Below, one piece after another: positions 12,195 to 22,961 of a stretch of DNA of 64,000 nt. The translations under genes and the position numbers were made by a program. The notes beneath the pieces were generated by a model. The model ran no database searches and had not been told where the DNA came from. It was given only the letters and a program-made list of their open reading frames with translations. The DNA is taken from NCBI GenBank assembly GCA_019914995.1, contig CM034140.1:4092001-4156000 (forward strand), read 5' to 3'. The DNA is from Acanthochlamys bracteata (Eukaryota > Streptophyta > Magnoliopsida > Pandanales > Velloziaceae). Each line of letters begins with the position of its first letter. The stretch's first letter is position 1.

Positions 12195-13639
12195 GTCTTT
12201 GTTCTCACTGTTCCAAAGTTCAGCATTAGAACGGGTGTCCTAAACCCAAACAATCTTTCCAGTTTTTCGTTTCCTTTCTCGAAGCTCAATAAAATCATGC
12301 CGACGAATAACTCTATTGTTGTGCCACCTACTACTCCTTACTACTCCCACAACTATTGCTGAAATTGTTGTTGTCCTCCTCTGACAAAGGGAGGCGGTGG
12401 TGGTGGTTGAATTAAATTGACAACAGGTTTCGAAGGCCATGAAGAAAGTGCCATTGGTAGTTAATGACTCTCTCTACTTGTTCCTTTAAGGCCAGCTGCA
12501 ACAAATTTCATTTGAATCGCTGTCGCTTGATATCTTTCTTATCTTCTTTTCTAATTTTAATTCCAATTTCAATGTTCAACCGGTTAGGCTTTGCATCTTT
12601 TGATTAATTGATTTCAATTATTTGCGTATTTTGGAAATGGTTCGCCCGCTCTCGGGTTTCAGATTTGGATAAAAGGAAAAAACATTAATATTGTTTAGAG
12701 AACAGCGATAACGAATCAGAAGGACGACCCTTGTAAGCATTTTTATTTCTATTCTTTAAATAACTTTTAAGTTGACCCATTCTAAGTCGATTGGATTCAT
12801 TGTAGGAGCGGTTTAATTACAAATTCAATTATTGTTTCGGGTGCTTTTAAAACTATCGAGATAGTTTGGTATGAATTTGTCAACTATAATAAACGCAATA
12901 TTTCATATATGCATTTGTGAACTTTCACCAAACCAACATCATAATACAAAATTTATCAATACTAAAATAAAATAAATATTAAAGATAAACAATTATAGAA
13001 AATACGTAAATATGAAACTTGTTTTCGATCATACTTTCTTTTATTAAAAAAGTTCAAAAGAAAAAAAAAGAGACTGCAAACTACTTGAACCAATCGCAGC
13101 TGTTAAACAACAGAAATTCCAATTTCCCAACCGTTACCACCAGCCAGTAGCAACGCACATTTGAAAATACAACAAGGACAAAAGAATTAAAAAAGAAAAG
13201 AAAGAGAAAAACTTAAACCGTCCAGCACCAGTACCACTGTCCATTAATATTTACTTTTTTAACGTCACTTATTTCGGTCTCTCTATTTAGACACACACAC
13301 TCTCTCTCGCCTTCTCTCTCAATTGGATTGATTCGAAGCAGCAGCAATTCCATTCTAGATTTGAACACCAGATTCGCAGATTATCAGTGTTTTGAGTTCA
13401 AAAACCTTGGCGGAATTCAATTTTTCGGTCTAGAAAACTCTAGATTAAAGCTGCTGCTTGAATTCGACAATTTGGGGTTGATTCGAGGTTGAGGAAGCGG
13501 CTTTTTTGTTAAATCTGAAGGCCTAGGTAGGAATTTTTGGGCGTTTCGCATTTCGGGTGGTTCTGGATTGAAGATCTTGGTCTTTTTTGTTTTGGATTAG
13601 GATTGGTGTTAGAGTTTGATTTGAAGTAGTTAATTATTT

Positions 13640-16600
13640 AGCTATGGACCCTCTCTCAGGACAACCCAGTTGTTGTTCCACAAATAATAGATTTGTTTGC
13701 TGAAGACACTTGTGAGCCTTCATCTGTAACCCCCTCTCATGACAAATCAGGTGTGGTTTCCACAAACAGTAGATTTGTTGGTTGATGACACCCATCAGCA
13801 TCCAAGTGTAACCCTCTCTCAGGACAAGCCTGTTACTCTTCCACAAAGTATAGACCCGTTTCCTGGTCCAATACACCAGCATTCATCTGCGTCCTTTTAT
13901 CAGAAAAAGGAAATTGTTGTTTCTGAAACTACATATTTGTTTGCTGGAGTCTCTCATCAGCATTCAGCCACAGCAATTTCAGAGAAGAAGCCATCTATGA
14001 CTCCACACATGGAAAATGGAGGTTGGGCTACATTTGATATACTTCATAGTTTTGGACCTTCATCAGGGGGAAATGATGTTCCATCAGACATGCTTCCTTC
14101 TGAAAATGGAGATTTTAAGGAAAAAGTAAATGCTTTTGCAGCAAATCAAAATACACAATGGTTTTCCATTAAAGGTGCAGCTGATGGGCCTGCGATAGTT
14201 GTGGCTGATCAGTGGCATGCAAGTTCTAGCAAAGTTAAACAACACCCTGGTCCGCAAGCATCTGAGGTGACCATTTACATATTCAATCATTATCTATTGC
14301 ATTCTTTTCTTTTTTAGGTTGCTTGGCCCTGAGACTTGGGAGTTATTAGTGCATTCAGTTGTGTGTGCCCCTTTAGTAGAGATCATTTTTCTTTCCGTGC
14401 AGTTTTGGAATGCTTTTGATGACTTTGCTCCAGGAAACACATCCCAGAGTCTGTTTCAATCTATACCATCTAAGAGAGAAGTGCTGGTTTCTTTGCAAAA
14501 GCTGCATTTATCTGGTGACAATGTTAGTCAGAAAACGCCAGTGGTACTGTTATATTTGGTGGTCTGTACATGATGTATGTCTTTCTGAAGTTCCATTCTC
14601 ACTATAGGTGTTTGTGCAAAATTTTACAGGATATCACAAATTGGTTTCAAATGACAACTGCGTCGGACGCTCTATCTGGTTTCAACTTCATGTTTGATAG
14701 TGCAGCAGGATCGTGTTTTGCTTCTGCACTTTTACCAGTCAAGGTCTGTATGTTTCTAGCAAAAGCATTTCTTTTGTCACTTTAACTGCGTATGTCATTC
14801 AGCTAAAAATCTCAATATTTTCCATAGACCCTTTTTTAAACGAAAAAGAAAAGATTGTAGTGCCTATAAGTGCTCTCTGTCATCTTTATACTATATAGAA
14901 GGATTTGATTTTATTCGAAATATCGGATGAAAAAGTTGTTGTCGATCTTGGTTATAAATTTCAAGCCAAGTGGATGTGGATTCAGCCCCTTAGCGTGTAG
15001 GAAAAAGCTGGTATTAGAGTGTATGATATACTTGATTTATGGGATACAATTTATAGTCCTTGTACCAGCCATTCACCACTTCGTTTGCAAAATTTCAATC
15101 AACTACATTTCAGAGATCATTGGAGTGTATGACATGAAACCTGTACATAACTTATTGAATCCACAGAAATGTACTTTGCACGTTGTATAATGCGTTACGC
15201 TGTAATTGTCCCTGAAAGATAGCCAGCATTACTCTGTGACTGCCTGTGCCACTTGAAAATAAAATTGAACTTAAAGAAGATTGTGGTTGTGTTTAGGAAA
15301 GCATGCTTTGTATGTTCCCTGCATGCTAAGAGTTTATAATTCCCATCTTCCACCAGCATAACTTGTTTGTGGATTTTACCACTTAAAATAGGACCCTGTG
15401 CTGACTTGGGTAAACAATCTAAACGTGCTACTTTTTGAAACCTCACTTTCAGTCATGCGCGTAATCATTGTTGTTTGTTGTTAGTCCATTTGATATTGCA
15501 GCCATGTTGATTGTCATATGACTATAGTACTTTGCTTGTAATACCTCAGTATATTACAGAACGCATGCACATTGCAATGCGCCAAGTTGATAATTTGATT
15601 CAAGTTAATACTCCTTTTTCATTATTAATTTCACAGAAGTAGGTCAGATTTGAAATGGTCTGTTCGTATAGAGTTGATTATGGAGTAGTGAAGTGATTGC
15701 TTGGTTTTGTTCAGGAAACATTTGTTCAATATCGGAAGACTTCAAACCCATTTGACCTTCCATTTGACACAGAGATTGAAGCTAATAGCCAATACGTCTT
15801 CAAGATCCAGCTGACTTTGAAAGAAATGTTGCAATGGCTAAGAACAGATATGGGTTTACTTATTAGACGTATAATTCTGAAGACTTAACTTAACTATTCT
15901 TTTTATGCATGTTTTACCTAGCAACAATTGATAACAGAGATTTTAGTTACTGCACTAAAAAGGTGCTCACTGACTATAGGTAGTTGCAGCATGTTTTAGA
16001 ACCTCTGTCCTCATTTCCATGTACCTGTTCGGGTCCGTAGATGGATCTTTTGTGCATGCTCATTTTGTTCAAATAGGCAGGGTATGTCTTCATTAGGTAG
16101 TCTTTTCTTTTGCTTATATGGTTAATACACTGTTGCATTCATCACATTAACTAGCATTCATACTGACCATTTGTGCAGTCCTGTTATATAGCGAAATATA
16201 GCATATGGCTCTAGGCTATTTACATATAAAACCATCATATAACTTGGTCCAATCGTGCAAAGATTGGTATCCTCTTAGGGCTCTGGGACATATGTTCTCT
16301 ATAACAAGTATACCTGCAGGTATATCATATTATTGTATTGACCATATTCTTCTATTGATTTTTATATACCTGTAACAGTTTTTTGGACACGAGTTTTCTG
16401 CAAGGAGCTGTACCGAGTCCACAATCCTAATGGCATACTCAACAGCTTGCTTGAACCATGGTTGGGTCCTAGTGCAGTCAATGCGTATGGTCTTCTATGC
16501 CGACAGGTAATAGGCTGATTTTATTTTGTGATCATAAAAAGTTGGATGGAGTTCCTCTAACATCAGTGTTTTGCTCCAGGGTTGACATACATGGCTAGTC

Positions 16601-16745
16601 ACAGCTCACAGTTGCTGTAAGTTCGAATACAGAAGCCCTGCAGAAATTACTTGTGGCGGTTTTACTAATGATGATTTGATGATTTTGGCAGCCCTGCGCA
16701 ATCACAACGGCCTGTTGCATCTCTTGGTGGCAATCCTTTGGCATA
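13640..16745 (+). pseudogene. AGD14-like ArfGAP pseudogene, C-terminal half only
   Basis: Remnant of a plant ADP-ribosylation-factor GTPase-activating protein of the AGD14/ZIGA type. Recognised pieces: a Ser/Gln-rich repeat exon (13,640-14,266, ending IKGAADGPAIVVADQWHA and QHPGPQASE before a GT donor); WNAFDDFAPGNTSQSL (14,403 onward); possibly 14,630-14,742; KTSNPFDLPFDTEIEANS (15,716 onward); FLDTSFLQGAVPSPQ (16,380 onward); LLEPWLGPSAVNAYGLL in a different frame (16,441-16,506); and SQRPVASLGGNP (about 16,690-16,738), close to the family C-terminus. Breaks seen: an extra T within the second repeat module (about 13,758), a frame change at about 16,432, and a final frame change before the terminal FG. 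The catalytic ArfGAP zinc finger (CxxCx16CxxC) is absent. Introns are kept, so this is a decayed genomic copy and not a retrocopy. Sequence 13,280-13,640 (CT-rich, then a leader-like stretch) resembles a 5' UTR, which suggests an internal deletion. Confidence 0.75.
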
Positions 16746-16999
16746 GCTGAGTATGTAGTGTGTATGATAGTCATTTTATTTATTCCCAACTCATGGATTA
16801 TTTGATGGTAGAATCTGGTGGTATCCAATGCATGTTCACCTGGCAAGGAAAGCAATTCGCGTGACCAGTGATCAGGTGGCGAGAGGAAGCAAGAATGAGT
16901 GCATCCTCAAGATGAATCATCATCGCAGATGATGCCTGTATACATGTAAGTCCGCTTTATAGCTGTGTTTTTAGCATTAGATTGTGTAATGTAGACGCG

Positions 17000-18460
17000 G
17001 TTTATTCTATGGCTCCAGTAGGCCGACATAAAGCCTAGTCAATTATTTATCAAAGAACTTCAACTTCATCAACGGTGATTAGAAGATTGGAGATTAGTAT
17101 TTAGGGGACGTTTGGGATTGCTTATGAAATGGAGCTTTTGTGAAATGAAGAATATTTTTGTCTATTTTAAAAAACGAGCTCTATTTTTTTTATTTCAAAA
17201 AAAATAATAAAAATATGTAATAAAAAAATTTTATTTCGTAGAATTTTTTTACGCTTTCTAAATTTTTAAATAAATTTTTTATATACTTATAAAATATATA
17301 TTGAAAAATGTGAAATAAAGAATTGAAAAATTTTGTTGGGGAAAAGCTGAACCAAACAGCCCCTCCTTATTGACTGTAAGATTATAGACTGTTAGCATAC
17401 GTAACATGCTCTTATCTTCATCTGTTTAAGCTAAAAATTACATTTTATTTAATTATTGAATTTTCAGTAAGCTACCTAGTTGCAAGTGTTTTAAAATCCT
17501 ACCCAATCCAGACCGGCCGGATCAATTCAAAATTTGATGATTTGGCACCGATATCAAATTGGGTGAGTAGCATATCTCAATAGTAATAATTTAGTAAAAT
17601 TCAAATTAATCTGTCTGCATTTTTGAATAACTCGATAATTTGGTAGAACAGATTGATCGATGGTAGTATTAAAAAAATCAAAATATTAAAATATTTAAAA
17701 AAAGAAATAAATGTTAAAATATCTTTTTTTTAATTATATAGTGTAGTTAATTTGTAATATTTAAAATATTAAAATATTATTATATTTTGAATTGTTTGGC
17801 TATTGTTTTGATTTTTTAAGGCTATTACTTCAAGATTAAAAGATATGATTTCAAAAATATATTTAATATTTATTGTATATAATTATATTTGATAAATATT
17901 ATATAATATATATACTATTATTATAATATTAATATTTGTTTAATAATAGGATTTGATTTAGTAGTTTAATTAGGTGACCAGGTGATTAATCAGTGACATC
18001 CGATAATATTACGTACATCTGTACAATAATTTTGACGGTCAGATGTCCAAGTTCTCCAACAGGTGTCCTTATTAATGAAGCTCCTATTGGACATTCAAAA
18101 TGCTGCAACAAGGAAGCAATTGTCCAATCTTTTGGCTTCATTTTAACGCAATAAAAGGATAAATGGATGCCTTTCTTCAAATACTTTTTGGTGGTTCCGA
18201 TTCATCATGAAATAATAAAATCTGGGATCAGAGGATAAAAAGTATATTTGGAATGGCTGGAAAAAGAAGATTTCGAAAATATTAAAAATTTTAAAATATA
18301 TACCTTATTATTTTATAATAGTGAGTTTAGAAAATTTAAATAAGTCATGTCAAAGTATGTAGTAAACCTTAGAAAAATGAGTGGTTTTGTATGTAGCTAT
18401 GTAGACATATCTAGAACACTGATAGTTCTGATGCCAAATGGCCGAACTACAAGTTCTCCT
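17000..18460. other. Spacer upstream of the first LEA gene
   Basis: Apart from the family-A repeat at 17,102-17,364 I see no gene. Positions 17,640-17,960 are AT-rich. A 64-codon minus-strand open frame at 17,986-18,180 matches nothing I know. Confidence 0.5.
17102..17364 (+). repeat. MITE-like repeat, family A
   Basis: Begins TAGGGGACGTTTGGGATTGC and ends AACCAAACAGCCCC. The reverse complement of that end (GGGGCTGTTTGGTT) matches the left end in the GGGG..GTTTGG motif. The core AATAATAAAAATATGTAATA is shared with the other copies. Confidence 0.7.
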
Positions 18461-18463
18461 CCG

Positions 18464-18596
18464 CATGCAAAACTCTCCCAGCTACCACCGACTCAACGGA
18501 GCATAGACTCCCTCCCAGTCCCCACTTAGTCATCCAAGTATACGTGGCGCTCGATTATTATTCCGTATCTATACGTGGCATCATTGTAAACACGTG
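18464..18596 (+). promoter_or_regulatory. Seed/ABA-type promoter motifs of the first LEA gene
   Basis: RY motif CATGCA at 18,464-18,469, two ABRE cores ACGTGGC at 18,542-18,548 and 18,573-18,579, and a G-box CACGTG at 18,591-18,596, all 170-300 bp before the ATG. In known LEA promoters these bind ABI3/FUS3-type and bZIP (ABI5/ABF) factors in maturing seeds. A TATTAAAA TATA-like box follows at about 18,623. Confidence 0.75.
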
Positions 18597-18763
18597 TCCG
18601 CTTTTCAAGGAGCGGCAGCTTCCTATTAAAACCCCTTTCAGCTTTCTCCCGTTTTCCATCGGAAAGTCGAGATAAAATCAGCAAAATTTTCCATTCGAGA
18701 TATTTACTAGATTTGTTCGATATTGTTCTTGAGAGATCGGAGTTTGATTGTTTTTGAAGCAAC

Positions 18764-20761
18764 ATGTCGTCAGTGCAAGAGAGCAAGGAGGCAAGAGCTG
18801 AGGTGGCAGCGAGGAGGGCCGCCGACGAGCTTGCAGAGCAAAGACAAGATGAGCAGCTCCACGGCAAAACGGCGGAAGATCCTGCCGGCAATGACCGGCA
18901 ACGCATCGGTGGTGGTCCTGGGTTGTTAGAGTCCCTCAGAGATGGCGCCAAGTCTTTCTTCGGTGTTACTTCTGGGAAGACTCAAGAAGGAGCGGAGAGA
19001 GCCGGAGAGACCAAGGATTCTGCAATGGAGAAGGCTGGTGAAATGAAGGATTTCAGCGGGCAGAAGACTAACGAGCTCGCTGGAAGCGCTGCAGATAAGG
19101 CGCGAGAGGCTAAAGAGTCCACGGCGGAGAGAAGTAGCGAGTATACTAACAGCGCTGCAGACAAGGCGAGAGACGCGAAGGACGCTGCTGCACAGAGAAC
19201 AATGGAGACCAAAGATTCAACTAAGCAGAAGACCGGTGAATACACCGGCACCGCCGCACAGAAGGCAAAGGAGTACAAAGACGCTGCTGCACAAAAAGCA
19301 ATGGAGATCAAGGACACAACAGCGCAGAAGACCGGTGAATACACCGGCACCGCCGCAGAGAAGGCGAAGGAGTACAAATACGCTGCTGCACAGAAAGCAA
19401 TGGAGATCAAGGACTCAACTGCGCAGAAGACCAGTGAATACAGCGGCACCACAGCAGAGAAGGCAAGGGAGTGCAAAGACGCTGCTGCGCAGAAAGCGAT
19501 TGAGACCAAGGACTCAACTGCGCAGAAGACCAGTGAATACAGCGGCATCGCTGCAGAGAAGGCAAGGGAGTACAAAGACGCTGCTGCGCAGAAAGCGATT
19601 GAGACCAAGGACTCAACTGCGCAGAAGACCAGTGAATACAGCGGCATCGCTGCAGAGAAGGCAAGGGAGTACAAAGACGCTGCTGCGCAGAAAGCGATTG
19701 AGACCAAAGACGCGACGATGCAGAGAGCCGGTGAATATAAAGACATTGCAGCACAGAAGGCAATGGAGATGAAAGATTCAACCATGGAGAAAGCTGGGGA
19801 ATACAAAGATGTAGCCTTGCAGAAGGCTCAGGAATACAAAGATGCTGCTGCGCAGAAAGCTAGCGAAATTAAAGACGCTACGATGCAGAAGACTGGTGAA
19901 TGTAAAGATACTGCAGCGCAGAAAGCCAAAGAAACGAAGGACTCTTCTATGCAGAAGACCGGGGAGTACAACGACGCTGCTTCACAAAAGGCAGCTGAGA
20001 CGAAAGACGCAACAATGCAGAAAGCCGGCGAATACAAGGATATAACAGCACGGAAGACCGGAGAGACGAAGGATTCTGTTGTGGATTCTGCTCGAAGTGC
20101 AATGTCTTACCTGACAGGAAAGACAGAAGATACCAAGCAGAAGACTAGGGAGACCGCAGAATCAGCTAAGCATAGCGCGGCCGAAACCGCAGAGTCCTTA
20201 AAGCAGCGCTCTTCTGAGAGCACTGAAGCAGCTAAGCAGCGTGCATCGGAGACCAAAGAGGCAGCCAAGCAGAAGACCGGCGAGACTGCAGATACCACCA
20301 AGGTATAGTTATAACCGATCTCTGTTTCCATTTGTTGTTGTTGATTATTAGCAGTGATTGCTTAAGAACAACCATGTCTTCCTATGCAGGAGAGGCTAGG
20401 AGATGCACAAGAAGAGACAAGGAGGAAGATGGAAGAAATGAAGCTGAGTGGTGAAGAAACAAAAACTGAAGCAGGGAACATGTACGACTCAGGGAAACGT
20501 GAGACGGCTGAGAGAGATCGAGCGATGAAGACTGGTGGCGGAGGACTGCTTGGAGCGATCGGTGAAATGGTTCAGAAGTTGACGAGCGGCGGTGGAGATG
20601 CTTCGTCGGTCACAGACAGTGATGTGATTGATAACAGTTTCTACAAGTCTGAGCAGCATCACGGTCAGACGTTCAATGATGTGGGTCCGGTAATCGATGA
20701 AGGGAAAGTGGACCGGGTTGAAGGGAAAGATAGGAACGTTGATCGACATGGGAAGATGTGA
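18764..20761 (+). CDS. ECP63: Group-3 LEA protein, ECP63-like (LEA_4 repeats)
   Basis: Late embryogenesis abundant protein; the family protects cells during seed drying by folding into amphipathic helices as water is lost. Two exons, 18,764-20,302 and 20,390-20,761 (GT-AG, phase 0), give 636 aa. Seen: a short N-terminal region (MSSVQESKEARAEVAARRAA), then from about residue 80 to 510 a long run of 11-residue LEA_4 repeats rich in Ala, Lys and Glu (pattern AAEKAREYKDA.AQKA.E.KD). RSAMSYLTGKTEDTKQKT and the second-exon blocks RRKMEEMKLSGEE and GQTFNDVGPVIDEGK match the C-terminus of Arabidopsis ECP63 (At2g36640) as I remember it. No Cys run, membrane segment or signal peptide is visible. Long open frames on the opposite strand are by-products of the repeat. 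A second LEA gene follows on the same strand 2.2 kb downstream, and seed-type promoter motifs lie upstream. Confidence 0.9.
19420..19720 (+). repeat. 99-bp in-frame tandem repeats within the LEA coding region
   Basis: Three near-identical 33-codon units (AEKAREYKDAAAQKAIETKD plus STAQKTSEYSGIA), the last two identical or nearly so at the DNA level. Older, more diverged units flank them. This is what unequal crossing-over or slippage produces, so repeat number may vary between alleles. Confidence 0.85.
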
Positions 20762-21022
20762 AATCGACGAGTGGCGACTTCACAGCTAGTTTCTATTTTG
20801 AGAACGCATCTCTAAATAATTATCTGGTAGTTCGTTGTGGACCTTTGTGGTTTCTTTTTATGGTGGGGCTGATTTGGTGTTTTATTGGCGTTCATGTTTT
20901 CACTTGGCTAATTATGATCGGTGAAGATCTGATATTAAGACTGATAAAGTGTGTTCTTATCTGATAGAATTTTAAATAATTATCTTAACATTAAGAGTTG
21001 TTTCTTAAAGTGCGTGCGGAAG

Positions 21023-21271
21023 TGGCGTACTTACGTATTTACTAACATTTTAAATTTATTTTTTTAAATTCATTTTTAATATAAAATATATATATAATTA
21101 AAATATATTTTTTATTAATTAAATTTTAAATTTTTTAATTTTAAAATTTACTATAAATATTAATAATATAATTTTATTTTTTATTAAGTAGTTTTAATTC
21201 TTAATTTAAATTTTTAAATTAATTTTTAAAAACTTATTTTATCTATTTTATTACAAGATAAATACGCTCTT
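21023..21271 (-). repeat. MITE-like repeat, family B, second copy
   Basis: Reverse-orientation copy of the element at 9,895-10,139: the right end AAGATAAATACGCTC mirrors the left end of the first copy, and the left end GGCGTACTTACGTATTTACT mirrors its right end. Confidence 0.6.
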
Positions 21272-22084
21272 ACTAGAAGCCCTTCTATTCTACTCTGTTT
21301 TTCTTCTCTTACAACTTTTGCAATTTTGACTCGAACCGTATAACCAGGTGCCGCTGTTAGTTGCTCCTGTCACCGTTCTCGATCTCAGAAGCTATCGGTT
21401 TTTTCACCGCTGTATTTTCCATCACAATAGCAATCACCGAATATTGTCAACAAGTAGCGAGCACAAGACGAAAGCAAATAGGAATCCATTACTAATTAGA
21501 ATTTTAAGAATTTTAAACGTGCAGATAAATACGCCGCCGGCTAACTGTGTCCCTTGAAGATGGAAGCGCTAGTTCACCTATAAAAGTAAAGCCGCGTACC
21601 TCTCGGAACGATCCAACTATAATTTTAACTGCGATTAGTCCTTTTGAGTGCATGTCGACGGAGGACGTCGGCAAACTATTATATATATAACCGCTTCCGC
21701 TCTACTACTTCTGTAGCTTGATCACCAGCAGTAAGACTTTTTTCCATTGAAATTGTTCTTCAGCAATAATTATAAGTAAAGTAACTCTTGCAGAATTATA
21801 CAAACAACTCATCATCGTATAGATTTCGAATATCATGACCGCTTGGGCTCGTTAATAATTATACACCAAAAGATGTCAACCACTCAAGAATCTAGTTACA
21901 GTGTATGTGCATCTACCCAAAAAAAAATCACTCGCTTACTGACGAATTGCAATATAGAGCCACGTCATCTATTTGAGTTGCTAACCAATTCCTTCTTCTC
22001 AGTTCATCTTCTCATCTGTATCATCGCCAGTTTCGTGCAGCTCTGGCTGCAACACCGCGCATTGAGGAACTTTCCTGTCTTTTA

Positions 22085-22469
22085 TTTTTACTTTTGAATT
22101 CCATTGCAAACCATACTCCATTGGCTGTGGTTTTGATTTCTAATTGCTCCGACGACATAACGACCGGCGGACTCATGGCCTTTCTGGTAGCTCCCATAGG
22201 AAGCTTTTGCTAACGAATCATCTCCCTGTTGCTCCTGCAATTTCTTTGTGACACAATAATGTCTCTGTAATCTTAAAGACATTCAACTCCTAACATCTCG
22301 GAGTTGATATGCCGACCTTGATGTCGCTGGCATTAACTTGATGTCATATTCTTGTTGTTGCTCTTCTTCTTTTCAGAGCTTGGTTTCCTCTAACCAATCC
22401 GGCGTAAGCCTTCAAGAGACCAATGACCGTCGCGTGCTCTGCCTCAGACCGCCGCCGTTGGGTGCTCAT
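22085..22469 (-). pseudogene. Frame-broken small hydrophilic protein gene of unknown family
   Basis: Read from 22,469 downward, coding-like sequence passes through three or four frames: MSTQRRRSEAEHATVIGLLK in frame 1, then EEEQQQEYDIKLMPATSRS, then LNVFKITETLLCHKEIAGA, then KASYGSYQKGHESAGRY ending in a stop at about 22,085. Each piece is hydrophilic and protein-like, and no single frame stays open, so this is most simply a small gene broken by indels. Unrecognised introns could explain part of it. The upstream sequence has a leader-like CT-rich stretch and an ACACGTCA motif (complement of about 22,556-22,563) similar to the ABREs of the neighbouring LEA genes. I cannot name the family. Confidence 0.4.
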
Positions 22470-22788
22470 GGTGAGCGAATGAAAGATGGAGAAGCTGAAA
22501 CCAGGAAGTAGTTAGGCCAGCACAATGGTGATGTGGCTCTATGTTGACCATCAAACTAGGTGACGTGTTTAATTCTGGGTGCTTATTCAATAGTAAAATT
22601 TACCTCTAACTTTATAGAGGATCCCAATCTTAATTACTTGATCTTTCTAGTAGTCTTCATCTCAAAACGCTTCTCAGGGTGGAACAGTTGTCCTAATTCT
22701 TAGCAGTAGTTAGCACGCATTTTGTTGTTGTGTAGCCGACGCGGCATATCCTTATTCAACAATTCCATCTTCGCGAAGCGTGAATCAA

Positions 22789-22798
22789 ACACGTGTCC
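22789..22798 (+). promoter_or_regulatory. G-box/ABRE of the second LEA gene
   Basis: ACACGTGTCC about 170 bp before the ATG, identical to the motif upstream of the first LEA gene (18,590-18,599). A TTTTAATATA TATA-like box follows at about 22,811. Confidence 0.65.
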
Positions 22799-22961
22799 AT
22801 CTCACCCAACCTTTTAATATACCCGTCCCGCTCATGTTCCACTACTCTGATTCTAGAAATTAGCAACTAGCAAACAATTCGATTAATTCCATTCTTCTTT
22901 CAATCGATCTAGCACACAAGAACAGAGAAAAGAAAACCAAATTAATCGAAGATAAAAAACG

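Larger units (their letters stand above)
8120..13200. other. AT-rich, repeat-filled intergenic region
   Basis: Five kilobases without a recognisable gene. Much of it consists of copies of two short AT-rich inverted-repeat families, annotated separately, plus poly-T and TA runs such as 9501-9519 and 10365-10390. Around 12,240-12,440 both strands carry short open frames (66 codons on the minus strand; a GGT/GGC-rich stretch on the plus strand) that I could not assign. They may be a truncated gene end next to the repeat copy ending at about 12,192. Confidence 0.6.
20762..22961. other. Spacer between the two LEA genes
   Basis: Contains the 3' UTR of the first LEA gene, a family-B repeat (21,023-21,271), a decayed minus-strand gene (22,085-22,469) and the promoter of the second LEA gene. 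Position 21,675-21,720 has a TATATATATAA box followed by a leader-like stretch, but I find no coding region that would belong to it. Confidence 0.5.

Noticed and set aside
18982-19806. Open frame of 274 codons on the strand opposite the first LEA gene
   Set aside because: It mirrors the Ala/Lys/Glu repeat of the sense gene. Repetitive codons without stop complements (such as CTA, TTA, TCA on the sense strand) leave the antisense frame open. It is repetitive Ser/Ala/Phe-rich with no promoter, so it is a shadow.
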